64,000 bases of DNA from Volvox africanus (lineage: Eukaryota; Chlorophyta; Chlorophyceae; Chlamydomonadales; Volvocaceae): NCBI GenBank assembly GCA_030268105.1, contig BSDZ01000101.1:2866001-2930000 (forward strand), read 5' to 3'. Positions 1 through 23,200 of the stretch are shown piece after piece. Under the pieces are notes generated by a model. It was not told the DNA's origin. It did no database searches and saw only the letters and a program-made list of their open reading frames with translations. A program made the translations under genes and the position numbers. Position 1 is the stretch's first letter. Every line of letters begins with the position of its first letter.

Positions 1-143
1 GGAAGTGTACTAGTCGCACATGTACGGAACACAATATTAAGGTGCTGAAACACCACCTCAGCATCTTGAGAGGCTTTGCGGCTCTCATCTACTTCAGACA
101 AACAATAGACAGACTGACTGACAGACGCAAAGACTGAACCCAC

Positions 144-3100
144 CATGCAGCGGTGCGGGAAGAAGTCCGGGATCAACATAGCCACCGACATCCGCTTCAG
201 GGGTTTGGACGGTGTTAACGTTTTGAGGTGAGGTCGTAGGGGAGGTCGTACGGGAATGTGTGTGTATGTGGTGGGATTCGGGGGGGGGGGAAGGCACAAA
301 GGGAACATGGTTTTGCTGGCAGCCTGTTTGGAGGTAAGTGCTGGACAGCGTCATGAAGGATCTGGATTAAACCACCAAATAAACCACCAAGCGCCGACAG
401 ACACATTACATTATACGAACACACACACTTGCCGTACGATGGCACTTGAGCTTTCTTTTCCTTCAAAATTGTGCTCCTCCCCCTGCCCAACTCCCTGACA
501 ACCATGACCAGATCTCGTACATATTGGCAATCAAAATAATCTCTAAACCCGGAAATCTGTACGGCATCCAAGAGTTTCGAGAGATATTTGAATCCTCATT
601 AAGGGCCTTACCTGCGCTCCCACATCCGTACTAATGGTTTCCATGGCCCCAACGAACGTCCCCTGGTCCAGCACGGGGCGTCTGTCTCTCGCTTTCCGCA
701 CCAAGTAGAACAGCCACTCGTTGACAGCGCGAGTCACCATCGGCGTTGACCGGAAGTACAGCAGGCCTGAAAGAGAGAGTGTGGTCAGGTACGCAAGCAG
801 CGGTCCCATTTATAAAATACAATAAATACAATTTAAAATAACACAACACAACACAACACAACACAACACAACACAACACAACACAACACATTATAATATA
901 ATATAATATAATATAATATAATATAATATAATATAATATAATATAATATAATATAATATAATATAATATAATATAATATAATATAATATAATATAATATA
1001 ATATAATATAATATAATATAATATAATATAATATAATATAACATAATATAATATAACATAATATAATATAACATAATATAATATAATATAATATAATATA
1101 ATATAATATAATATAATATAATATAATATAATATAATATAATATAATATAATATAATATAATATAATATAATATAATATAATATAATATAATATAATATA
1201 ATATAATATAATATAATATAATATAATATAATATAATATAATATAATATAATATAATATAATATAATATAATATAATATAATATAATATAATATAATATA
1301 ATATAATATAATATAATATAATATAATATAATATAATATAATATAATATAATATAATATAATATAATATAATATAATATAATGTACATGATACGCAGGGG
1401 TAACATAAGTATATATAACACTGCTTAGTATAGTAGAGTATTTATATCCCCGCGATTTGCCCCCCCCCCTTACCCCACTGCCGCCGCAACTGTTACAAGA
1501 TGCCCCGTCCACGCGCGGGACAAGCGCAAGTTGATGCTTGATAGGCATCGTCATCATCACCATGATGATATCACAGCTACCGCGTCCTTTCCCCAATACC
1601 CTACCGCTTCAAATTTGGCTTTCACCTCTGTTTTGTACATAATGCTTAACTTGTACGACACAAACATAATACGATAATGGAAACGTAGACATACCGATGT
1701 TGGAGTTGATTTTTGGAAATCGCGCAGATGGAGTTTCGTCATCTCGCGCCCCACAGTCGCCAGTCACCAGTACGTCAATATCCCGAGCCAACATGTACGG
1801 CAGTGGATTTCGGAAGAATACCTGCAAAATTCAAGAATAAGTATATATACTATATCAACACATTAATACAGTGATGAAGTCCTTTGTTCGTATGTATATC
1901 AAAGTCAATTACGACGGTTGTTATCTTTGTTTTGTATGAAACGTCATATGTCGTACCTGGTCGCTATCGAGAAAGAAGGCATCCACACCGATTGTTAGCG
2001 CGTCGAGTATAGTTAATACTTTAACGAAGCTCAGACCGTAGTATGCCGAAGTTTTGTAGCCATAGCTACAGAGATGGGGGACGGGGTGTAAGGTGGGAGG
2101 TGATGGTAGCACTTAGATAAGTTAGATAATTGAACGATTTTGGTTCCTTTAATTTTCACTCTTTTTGTGTTTGGATTGTTCGTTTTATCCGGTTTTAGAT
2201 TTAGATTCGGATTTTAGGATTGGAGTTCAAATCACCACCATCACCATCACCATCATCATTATCATCGGTGGCGGTGTCTGGTACACGCCGATGCCCTTTT
2301 CATTCTTCCGTTTTTCATGCCGCATACCCGCACATGCACATGCACAGTACGCTAACAATCCGTCAGCAAACAGTGCTCTTTGGCGAAATACGACAACGAC
2401 TTGGCCTGACCTTTGTGCCAGACAATAAAATTTTCATTTAAAAAATTATAAAATATAAATAAACGGAGTAAAGAGCAATAAGTCTTCACTGTGTGGCAAT
2501 AATTCTTATCATCCAAATTTTCGTTTTAAATTCTCAGGGATGTTCGTAAGCTTGTCTTTAAACTCCGTGTGGTCTGTGGGGTGATCACAGATGATGATCC
2601 ATTCCTGCGAAGTTGTTATTTTGGTATTCAGTTATGTTAGTCGAGTCATCGTCATTGGCTTCGGAAAGTCCTGTGGCCGTACTGACACACCCTAGCCGCA
2701 CTGTCAGAACCCTTGCGCCCAGCTCCCACCCCCGGATGGATGCTTCTACCAGGTTTTTTCATGCCACCCAATGCTACCCACTGCCGTACTTTTTCATGCC
2801 ACCCAATGCTACCCACTGCCGTACTTGTCTGCGTTGAAAATGGGGCTGGCCATGGGTACGCATCTGGCACCGAAGCGGTTGGATAATCGGTTGCAGTGGG
2901 TGGCGGTTGCATTTGGCATCGTCATCAATCGAGCCACCAGGTGGTTAGCTAGGTGGTCCTGAAAAGACATGAATCGTACGGCAGCAGTTTTAAAACCAGA
3001 AGGGAACGTTACGAAACTACGAGAACGTGTCTGCAAGTTACTTGTTTAAAATTTCTTTACCATTTCTTATGTACGACCATAAGGCCTAATCAAACCCTAG

Positions 3101-4023
3101 GGTTTTAGGTTTGAATTTATTTTTATATTCACTACTGTACTAAGGTTTCATTATGTTCAACATGCGATGATTTCCAAGAAAACACACACACCCGACCTCC
3201 CACCCCAATTAGGCAAACAAGCGACGTCAAGCGAAGTGCTCCCTCCATCACCCCTCATAGGTCACACCTCCCACCTGCGACCCTTCCCGCCGGCTGAAGG
3301 TGATGTTCCTCAAATTCCCGAGAAATAGCTCCCAGAGCCCCGATCCACTCAAGGCGAACTCGCTAACCAGGGACAGGAGCACCAACCTCCGCTGCCGGCC
3401 CCGCCCGTCGGTCACCGTCAGGCTGGCGGCCTGTGAAAGTCGGGGTGGGTGATGTGGACGGTGAGTGTGTGTGTGGGGGGGGGGGAGGCTTGGGTGATGT
3501 AGACGGGGTGGGGATGAGGGCGAGGGGATGGGGTGGTACACGCGGGGTGGGTCTGGCGGTCCCACTTGAGGCCTTTCTTGCCACACCCAGTGAGCGGTTC
3601 GAACGCAGAGATTCCTGCGCTCGAGCAGTGCCTCAGACACCCTCAGACATATGGGGTTAAACGGGAAAAAAGTACAGCCCCCAAAACAGCGACACCGTCA
3701 CTATGAAGGCGTGCGGAGGAGGGCAGCGAGTTCCAGCTGTTTTGCACTGCGCAAGGGGTAGTTAAGGACTACACTACTCTGCCTTTGGCAATCATTAAGC
3801 CCGTGTTGAGCTTCCAGGTGATTGGCACGGCGAATATACATCATCTCGCCTGCACTGCCTCGACGAATTCCCTGCCGGGTAGACGTGCTCCGCCACCGTT
3901 CCAGAATTCATTAACAAAGCGAGGGTCGAATTTAGGTTTTATCGCTTTTCGTCCGTGCGCTTCGGCAGTCCATGAGTAACACCCTAGCATGGCCAGCATC
4001 AGCGCCGCGGATATAAACTTCAT
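144..4023 (-). CDS. GT77-like nucleotide-diphospho-sugar transferase, 3' end beyond window
   Basis: Exons in transcript order: 4023-3856, 3430-3275, 2958-2825, 2065-1957, 1821-1695, 766-612 and, less surely, 194-144; junctions are GT-AG and in phase. The ATG at 4023 opens a hydrophobic signal peptide (about residues 3-20, Ala-Glu-Ala-His cleavage context), so the product enters the secretory pathway. Exon 4 ends and exon 5 begins with the catalytic block FFLDSDQVFFRNPLP, an acidic DXD-type metal/sugar-nucleotide site, followed by DVLVTGDCGA. Exon 6 carries GLLYFRSTPMVTRAVNEWL and LDQGTF. These blocks identify the Nucleotid_trans (PF03407) family, which includes the plant RRA and XEG113 arabinosyltransferases. 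By family knowledge it could extend arabinose on hydroxyproline-rich wall glycoproteins in the Golgi; that role is inference. The last candidate exon reads MSVAMLIPDFFPHRCM, resembling the family's C-terminal strand. The C-terminus lies outside the window. The intron at 767-1694 holds the large pentanucleotide microsatellite. Confidence 0.8.
841..890. repeat. ACACA pentanucleotide microsatellite
   Basis: About ten perfect units of a C/A pentanucleotide, directly abutting the longer AT pentanucleotide array. It lies inside the intron at 767-1694 of the glycosyltransferase gene. Confidence 0.95.
890..1381. repeat. TATAA pentanucleotide microsatellite, about 490 bp
   Basis: Roughly 98 units of an AT pentanucleotide. 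Three C-containing variant units occur at 1041, 1056 and 1071, exactly 15 bp apart, suggesting local duplication of a three-unit block. It lies in a glycosyltransferase intron. The long open frame across it (Ile-Leu-Tyr-Tyr repeats) is an artefact of the repeat. Confidence 0.97.
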
Positions 4024-6968
4024 GGGGCATTGGATATACTATATAAAAAAATCAGAAAAAAGTTTACAATCAAGCTGAATACTTGTATTCATCGGTTGTC
4101 TTTGTGATATCGGGCACCAGTAAGACCACCTTTCTCAATTTCAACACACCATCAGACGGCAGTAAGCATTCTAGATCATATAATAATACTGAAATCTCTA
4201 TGTAATAATCCCGAATTTTATTATTTGCTGTAGACGAGCGATATCGGATGTACGAACGCGGACGGTGAACCCTTCCATCGAATTATGATCTCAATTCGAT
4301 GCACGTTCGGGTCATTTATACTCCCTTGGGAAGTAAAATTATAAACGCTCTGTGTCTTTTGGTGAATTTAATTTATAATGTTGAGGAAACTGATTGCGAC
4401 AGGTAATGCGTTCGTTACGCGCCCACCGCTTTCCCCGGGGCGTGAAGTACTTACAGCCGGCGGAGGTGGACGAGCACAATCCCTCTAATCTCTCCTTGAC
4501 AAAGCTTCTTATAGTACTTTTCATAACCTCTTGCCTAGAAGAGTGAAGAATGCGAAAGAGTGTTCGTATTTATTTCCGTCAAAAGTTATCCTTTGACACT
4601 TTTGAATCTTCGCTTTACCCATCCAAACCACCCACTTCGTCAACTGTAACTTTTTGGCATCTTCGTTTCAGAACCTAACCATTAGTACCTCATTATTATG
4701 TCCATCGCATCGTACCGTGCGTTAAATCTCTCCCCCGGATGTTGATTCCGCGAATGTCCCACTCAGCCACAGCTGCGCGTCGCCGCCTCCTTTTGAGACT
4801 GGACATGCGGCTCGCTCCCCTGTATACCCTGTTTTCTTCCCCCGGAAGCAACTGTCGAGTGTCATGATCTCCCGGCACCCAGTATACACTGGGGTATCGC
4901 CACGCCCTTCCTGGGGCCACTTGAGGTTAATGGGTAGAAGTAGCGGGCAGGTACCCCTCCGCCCCCGTATGCGAGCACCTCACCCTAACTGCAGCACCGC
5001 ACCTCCCTCTCAGCCGCTGCCCGGCCAGGAAGCAGGAAGGTTCCCCGATACACACATACAAGTTCACGACATCCGTCACAGTTTACCGCACTTGGGCGAT
5101 ACTTAACAATCATCCAAAGGTTCGTGATGGCATTCGTCCACCTCCTCAAAGCTCATCCTTCAGAGCTGGATACGCTCTCACAGAGAGGCTCTCACAGAGA
5201 GGCTCTCACAGAGAGGCTCTCCGCTGCAGAGAACGCATGCACAGCATCTTCCAGGCTGCGAGGTCCTAGGGCTCAAGGGGCCAATACACATCCCCCAGGC
5301 AGCTGCGTAAGCTGGCCCGTGCTGCAGGTAACCAATGTTTCATTTCAATTTGTTCAGCTAAGCGGCCCAGGCCCTGCTTGCCATGAGCCTGGCCGTCTAG
5401 CTCTCCTAAGTGCAGGAGCTTTTGTTACGTACCAACAGTGTAACGCATACGGCACAGACTTCCTCGTGGCTCTTGCTGCTGCATGCATGCGAAGAAAGAA
5501 ACGTAGATTGGCCACGTTTTCAAAGCAGGACTGGGCCCCTCCACGGCCGCGATGGCCCCCCGCCCGTTTGGTGTGGATGCTGGAGGCTGTTGTAAAAGTC
5601 TGCTGGTGCGAAGATGAAGAAGATGAAGGGCAGATCTCATCAGATGGACTGATCAGAAAGGGCAAGATCTCCGTATATCTGCAGGTGGTGTTGCAAGGGT
5701 ACGGTTGCCACTAGCTGCATTAACCGCTCACCTCTAAATGGTTGGAATGCGGGCTTCTTATGCGGCAGCCACTGCCAGGGGCCTTGCGCCACGAGAGCGC
5801 TTGGCATGGACTTCCTGTCGCTCACTGCTGCTGCCATTGTTCCAATGTTTCCCGCCTCCACGATCCATGTGTCAGTGGCTGCCCACGCGAACCGCCACTG
5901 ATGCCGATTTCAAAAATATTTTTCGCGCATTTTTTAAGCGTTAGCGTCAGCGTCAACGTCAGCTAGGAGATCGAAAGCCGCTGCTGGCATGTGCGGTAGT
6001 GCGGAAGTGCGGCCAAGCCATCGCAATGAGCTCGTTCGCCTGATCAGATCCGTCAGCACGTCGGAATGTTATGTATGTACTGCACCTGTCAGCACCTTGA
6101 AGTGTGTAACTGGATCCTGATAGCGCCAACAAGAGTTCCCAGTACGACAGCCCTCCCACTTCGACAGCGTACGACAAGCTGTATAACGGGGAATGCCACA
6201 TGATGACTGGAAAGCGGTCATAAGGATTCAATTCAGGGCTCCCCTCCGCGCCGCAAGTTAGGGTGAAATGCGTAAATGGTCTCGTACGAGGTTTTAAGGA
6301 TATCCCGTACTTTTTGAGGTTAACAAAGGGAAGGGGAAAAAGAAGAATGCCGGCGAGGGCTGCTGGGAGAGGGGAGGGGCGAGGTTATAAAGCACGGGTG
6401 CACACCCAATGGAGATGGTGCTCTCCGTCAAACCGGGTTTGGTGGAGGAGATAGAGGTGGATGTGGAGGTGGTGTGTGATTGCCCCCTTCCCCAACCCCC
6501 AGCAATCCACCTCTACCTCCAATCTCTACCTCCAATGACCACCACGACCGCAATCACCGCCACCCCCACCATCATCCCCACCATCCCCACCTCATCCTTC
6601 TTCACCACCACCACCACCACCAGGAGAGCATTATCGCGGGAGGGAAGACCACCCCATTGCTCACCACCACCATCACCCAAACCTACACCTACGCAGCACG
6701 ACCACCGCCACCCCGACCACCCCGACACACCCATCAGACCATCACCTCCACCTCATTCATTCATTGACCATCATCGATCAATCTCATAGCGTCAGGCAGC
6801 ACTAGTTTGAACAAGCGGAAGCCGCCCGTCCGTGTGTCGCCCCCCCCTCGACTCCCCGTACCTAGCGTGCAGCTCCCGAGCATCCACATCTCCCCAAAAC
6901 CTCTTGAACTTCGTCGCCTAGCGACCCTCAAGCCGCCTAGGTAAGCCACTGCCGTCACCACCTACTTG
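4024..6968. other. Interval without a recognised gene, between glycosyltransferase 5' end and gyrA 3' end
   Basis: It should contain the promoter and 5' UTR of the glycosyltransferase (near 4024) and the gyrA 3' UTR (below 6969). Open frames exist, the longest on the plus strand at 5124-5714, but none shows a recognisable domain. A 14-bp tandem repeat lies at 5174-5221, and 6480-6780 is a C/A-rich, Pro/His-coding-like low-complexity stretch. Two weak minus-strand exon-like blocks at about 6961-6860 and 6810-6776 could belong to an alternative gyrA 3' end. Confidence 0.5.
5174..5221. repeat. 14-bp tandem repeat, about 3.4 copies
   Basis: The unit GCTCTCACAGAGAG is repeated three times and followed by a partial copy. 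The unit is itself partly self-complementary (CTCTC/GAGAG). Confidence 0.9.
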
Positions 6969-18353
<11,385 letters not shown>

Positions 18354-18709
18354 CTGGCGTAGGTTAGGATATGCCCGCCATAGGCAACACCAGCCATGTA
18401 GATGGCTGGCATTTCTGATACATGGAGATGCCTTATACTGAATATATAAGGTGATTTATTGGGGTGGGGTGAGGGCCAGCAAGGATGACGGGGAGAATAA
18501 TCGATCAGAGTTCCAGAATGATAAGGGGAGGAAGGGAGAGGAATAAAGAACAAGAGGGCTGTGGGGAGGGATTGGAAATGTCGAATGGTGATGGGTTCTC
18601 GATTTGGCGGGGTGTTTGACGAGGTTGTCGGCTTTCTGATGAATAGCCGACACCAAGCAGGAGGCTTCACGATTTAGGATGAGGCCGCCGCCAGCGTATT
18701 TTTACTCGT

Positions 18710-18864
18710 GATTTTTATTAAAGCGATCATTTGAGAATGGCGGTATTTGATTTGAAGTTAAGTGGCATACTGCGTGTCCATAAAATCCATGTCGACAGCC
18801 GACTTGCCTGCCGACGCCAGGCGGTGTTTCCCACAGGAAGGCTATGCTGGATCGCGCTTGACAT
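18710..18864 (-). other. Candidate first exon of gyrA (organelle transit peptide)
   Basis: On the minus strand an ATG at 18864-18862 opens a frame beginning MSSAIQHSLPVGNTAWRRQ, rich in Ser, Arg and hydrophobic residues and almost free of acidic residues, as expected for a plastid or mitochondrial presequence. It lies about 500 bp upstream of the first certain gyrA exon. The donor is not clear (a GC-type site at the Arg-Arg-Gln codons or a later GT), and the 3' boundary given here is only approximate. Without transcript data this is a suggestion. Confidence 0.3.
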
Positions 18865-19242
18865 TGTTTTCTAATCACCAAATGGGGTTTTGGAATGCTT
18901 ATGATACCATGCCCCCTGCGTAATGACAGCGCGGGAAATCAATCGTCCAGGATAACCCCCACTCAACTCCCCAAAATCGTTTGCTCTGCGTACAGTAGGT
19001 TAAATACGCACGCATCAATTTGCGAGAGATGACGAAGATGGCCCATAGGTCATTATTTAACAAGTGCCGTACGTCTTGTACAGCGGAAGTCCCTTACATG
19101 ACTTGAGCCTCTATTCCCATCAAGAATATCATAGATATCGAGTTTTCGCCTGCTGGAAAGGCTCTTGCTGCTCGTTACGTCTAAGAAGGGAGTTGCGGGA
19201 GGTCTCGGAAACATTGTTGTTGCTTGCACTCCACTTGCTCAG
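18865..19242. promoter_or_regulatory. Shared upstream interval of divergent gyrA and COX3
   Basis: The gyrA gene runs left and COX3 runs right from this interval. If gyrA starts at 18864 the two start codons are only about 380 bp apart; if not, at most about 900 bp. I see no clear TATA box. Both products function in organelles, so a bidirectional promoter is plausible but inferred. Confidence 0.4.
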
Positions 19243-22200
19243 ATGAGGCCTCAGCTTCTTCGGTTCTTGCAGCGGGCCCCTGCAGGTGCGTTTATCTGGC
19301 GTTTTGGTGCTGGAGGTTGTCGGTGTCAGTGCTTCGTTCTTAGGGTCTTGAAGTTCCCTTGCCTCACGTGCTAGCTTCAGAAGGTTTTGCTTTTGGAGGA
19401 TAATATTCGGTTGCTATTTGTACCCATCTCAGTGCGTAGTCAAGCGGGCTAAGCCGTTTATTCATTACCTGTGATGGCTCACGCCGGAAGCCCTATCCTT
19501 ACATAATGGGAGATGGCTAAGACTGCCTCAATCTCTTTTTCTCTATAGGCCTTAGTAAGGAGGGGCTGCAAGCTCTCCGCGCCGGCTTGACGTCCGGCGA
19601 CGCTTCCGGGCTGCTGCAATCGTCCGCAAGCAAGTAAGAAAGCAACCGTTAACCTCACAAAAATCACAGACGACCTGATTTTCTTAGTTTCAATGGGATC
19701 TGGGTGTGGCCTTTCGCCTTTGCTGCACGTCCTCGCCCCACTTGTACGTTTCTCTGTCCCGCAGCCGCAAGGATGACGCGCCTCTGCCCAAGGGCCTGGG
19801 CTTCTCGAAGGTGAGAAACAATTTGGTGAAACACCTGGAGGTTGAATCAATGGGAGTGGTGTTTCGCCTGTTCAACTTGCCACAATGGCAGCTGAACGTT
19901 CCTTTGGAATGTTATGTGCACGCAGATGGCACTTCCCTTGAGCCTCCAGGGTCACCTTATGAGCACTCTGGCAAGCGCTAACGGAGACGACAAGAAGGAG
20001 CCCACCACTGCTGCTCTGGCTCGCGAGGTGCCGAAGGTACCGACCGCGCTGACGGCCCTGCCACCAAGGCCGACCCGGTGAGGAGGACCTGGACATTCTC
20101 TCGTCCCATTTTCGGTTCATGAGGGATGGAGGGGGTTGTCGCAATAAGGCCTCCGGCACCCCTGAACCTCGTGTTGGCGGGTCGATCAGGTTAACTTAAT
20201 GCGGGTATTATAACATGTTCTCGCTGCTAAGGAATGCAGGTAAATTTGCAGTCCCAATTGACGGTGGTAACAACGCCAATCTACATTCGAAGCGGTGCCA
20301 ATCTACTCGCATGCACGCACGCATGCTTATAACACAAAACGCGCGCACGCAAGGTAGCGGTCGTGGCTCTCTTTTGCGGCATCTGGGGTTTAACGTCACC
20401 CTTGCGTCTTTTTCAATCCCATATGGCTCTCCCTCCCATCCCTTGACCGCCTATTTCACCTTATCCCCATCAGTTACCGATCATGTCCCTGCTGACGTAT
20501 TCCGCCCGTGCTGTGTGTGTTTCTCCGTGACATCCCGATCTTGCCGGCACTTAATCCCTAATCTCTCCAGCGGCCAGCTGGCGCCCGCACCCGGCCAGCG
20601 CGCCATGGGCAGCGCAGCTCACGGACACGAGAGCGCCAAGGAGTTTTACATGAATCACGTGGCAAACCGCCACCCCTTTCATGTGATGCCGCCGAGCCCA
20701 TGGCCTTTGCTGGCAGGCTGGGGCACCTTCGTGGCATGCCTAGGTACGACGTGTAGGACGGCATGTAGCAAGTTCGGCTTATGACAGCGATTTCAGGGTT
20801 GCCGTTAAAGGGTTAAGCAAAGGGGGGGGGCTGACGGTTAGGGGCTGGCGTTGGCGAGGCCAGTATGAGGAGGTCCACCAAGGGGTTACTCCCAAGGAGT
20901 ATTGATTCTGCAAACACCTTGATTTTACAGAGGCACCAGGGAGTGGGGACATCTATCATGATGAAAGGCTGGGGAGCCATTTCATTTTGGTTGATCGAGT
21001 GAAGCCGCCGAAACACCGAGGGTGGGCAACGCGCGATGGCGAGGTGCTTTCCGTTTTGACGGAGATGATATCTTTTCATGTCGGTCGCTCGGGTATAATA
21101 ATCCGGGCCGCCCTACTTCAACCCCTTCAATAAGGGTATAACAAGTGTTGTTGTTGTCGAGGACCGCAACAAAGGAATTTTTGGAATCAGAGCCTGCCCA
21201 TCAGTCAACATGTCAGTGGCTGCAAGAGGGAGAACCTAGAGGCTCGTAAGAATGCGGCTTGGGGGCAACGGAGCAGTGAGCTGACGTTACCAACCCGAGA
21301 ACGGGAGTGGGGAAGAGAGGAGGCTGTAGGGAACCTGACATGCTCGTGTCATTCCATTGGTTCATGTCTGTGTGTGTAAAAAGAGAAACCCTATTCAGAA
21401 GTAGGACTGCATTCGAATTGGAAAACAGCCGTGCCGTTTCCGAGCTTTTATTAGAAGCCCAAGACACCATGTCTTAGTACTAAGTTCGCGTGAATCATTA
21501 ATTGTACATACCCCCTGCTATTGCATGTGAATGTACATAACATCTACACAGATCCACTGCGAGGTAAATACCCAGGAGCTAGTATCTGCCTACCTCCCTA
21601 TCCTAACCCCCCCCTCCCCCATCGTTTATTCGCCCCTCCCGCCATGGCACCGTACCTTCCCTCGGTTAGGCATGGCTGCCTGGTTCCACAACATACCCAC
21701 TAGCGGTGCCCTGATGGCCTTTGGTATCGGCAACATCGCCTGGACCGCCGCCACCTGGTGGCGCGACTGCACCATTGAGGGAGAGATGGGAATGCACACT
21801 GAGATTGTTCGAAAGAACCTGATCACAGGCATGTGGGTCTTCATCGTCTCCGAGGCAGTGCTGTTTGTGGGCCTTCTGTGGGCATGTCTGCACCTGGGCA
21901 TGTCCCCCAGCGTGGCGCTGCAGATGCAGTGGCCGCCTGTAGGCATTGAGCCCATCGGCTGGGACAAACGTGCACTGGTAATGTCGGCGGTGCTGGCTGC
22001 GTCGTACTACAGCGCCAACGTCGCCATGGTGGCCAAGGATCCCAAGGTAGGTCGAATGGGGGGGATATTTGTGTTTGCACGTTGTCAGTGTGTGTGTATG
22101 TATGTGTGGCAATGGCGAAGTATTAGCAGCAGAGTAGGAGCGGGGGATGATGAGGATGATGAGCAGGTCGGCAAACGAGAAGGTTTTACACGTACATGTA

Positions 22201-23200
22201 GATACGCGTGAACCTGCTTGTATGTAATGGCCGAGGGGCCGGGGGCTTAAGGAATAAGTTAGACCAGGTAAAAGCATGGGGACGACATATCTCGCGTTCC
22301 CTCCGTCACGTCACGCCAAAATATCACCGCCCTACCTGTTTATCCCGTAACATAGTTTGTTACTTCGTTGCTGCATGTGTATTGGTCTGTGCCTATGTGT
22401 TTTGTGTGTATTTAATGCTTCGGTACTGAACTGTGTTCTGCACCGCCTGTGTGCCGTATTGCAGATGGTTTTGGGCGCTCTAGCGACGACGGTGGGTCTG
22501 GGCTCTATGTTCTTGTTTGACCAATACCTGGAGTACAATGAGACGCCCTTCACCATCACGGACTCGCCATACGGTACGACCTTCTTCGTGACGACTGGCT
22601 TCCACGGCATGCACGTGCTGCTGGGCTCCATCTACCTGGCGTGTGTGATGGCTATGTACGCCCGCACGCACAAGGCCGGCGTAGCGCTCAAAAGCTCAAT
22701 CCTTTACTGGTGGGTTCATTATCATCGGTGTCGTCATGAGTGTCAGTGCTGTTGTCGTCGAAGGGATGGAATTAAGAGGGGAAAAGAGGAGAGGAGATTA
22801 TGTTTTTTCAAGAGAAGTCCCGACTATTACTCTGAGAGAATGTTTGCTTCTCTGCTGCTGCTCTCAGGTTCTGGTATTAAGGGGGCGCTGTGGCTGCGTT
22901 GCGAATCGTGGGAACTTGGGAACGTCGGTGTGGGCCTCTAGAAACCTTACCTGGGTATATGATTGTATCCTCCCGCCATGCCCCCCCTTTCCACCAAAAC
23001 CCCCCTCCCTTCGGTTCCGCCCCACCATCACCAAAGTCGCCACCACAGGTCAGCTACATGTTTGATGAACTTAAAGGCTTTACCCCTATACATCCCTGCC
23101 GCTTCCTCGCCTCATCATGCAATTCGCAACTCCGCACAGGCATTTCGTCGATATCGTCTGGATTGCCGTGTACGGCATCATCTACGTCGGCCAGTACTGA
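19243..23200 (+). CDS. COX3: Cytochrome c oxidase subunit III, nuclear-encoded, complete
   Basis: Core membrane subunit of mitochondrial complex IV. Exons: 19243-19285, 19549-19633, 19765-19810, 19950-20077, 20571-20743, 21670-22046, 22465-22709, 23140-23200; every junction is GT-AG and in phase, giving 385 residues. About 125 N-terminal residues precede the conserved protein. They start MRPQLLRFLQRAPAG, an Arg-bearing amphipathic mitochondrial presequence, and continue with Ala/Ser/Lys-rich sequence. The conserved part includes HPFHVMPPSPWPLL (from residue 135), VSEAVLFVGLLWACLH with the buried glutamate typical of subunit III, FFVTTGFHGMHVLLG with its histidines, and the terminus HFVDIVWIAVYGIIYVGQY. 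In most eukaryotes this gene is mitochondrial; in Chlamydomonas and Polytomella it is nuclear and the protein is imported. A TGTAA signal follows at 23819, although that implies a long 3' UTR. Standard codons and seven introns show it is a genuine nuclear gene, not a recent mitochondrial insertion. Confidence 0.96.

Noticed and set aside
631..1596. Long minus-strand open frame with Ile-Leu-Tyr-Tyr repeats
   Set aside because: It is the AT pentanucleotide microsatellite read in frame, inside an intron.
5124..5714. 196-residue plus-strand frame upstream of gyrA 3' end
   Set aside because: No recognisable domain, begins in a tandem repeat, and no supporting splice or phase evidence; kept only as a remark on the gap.
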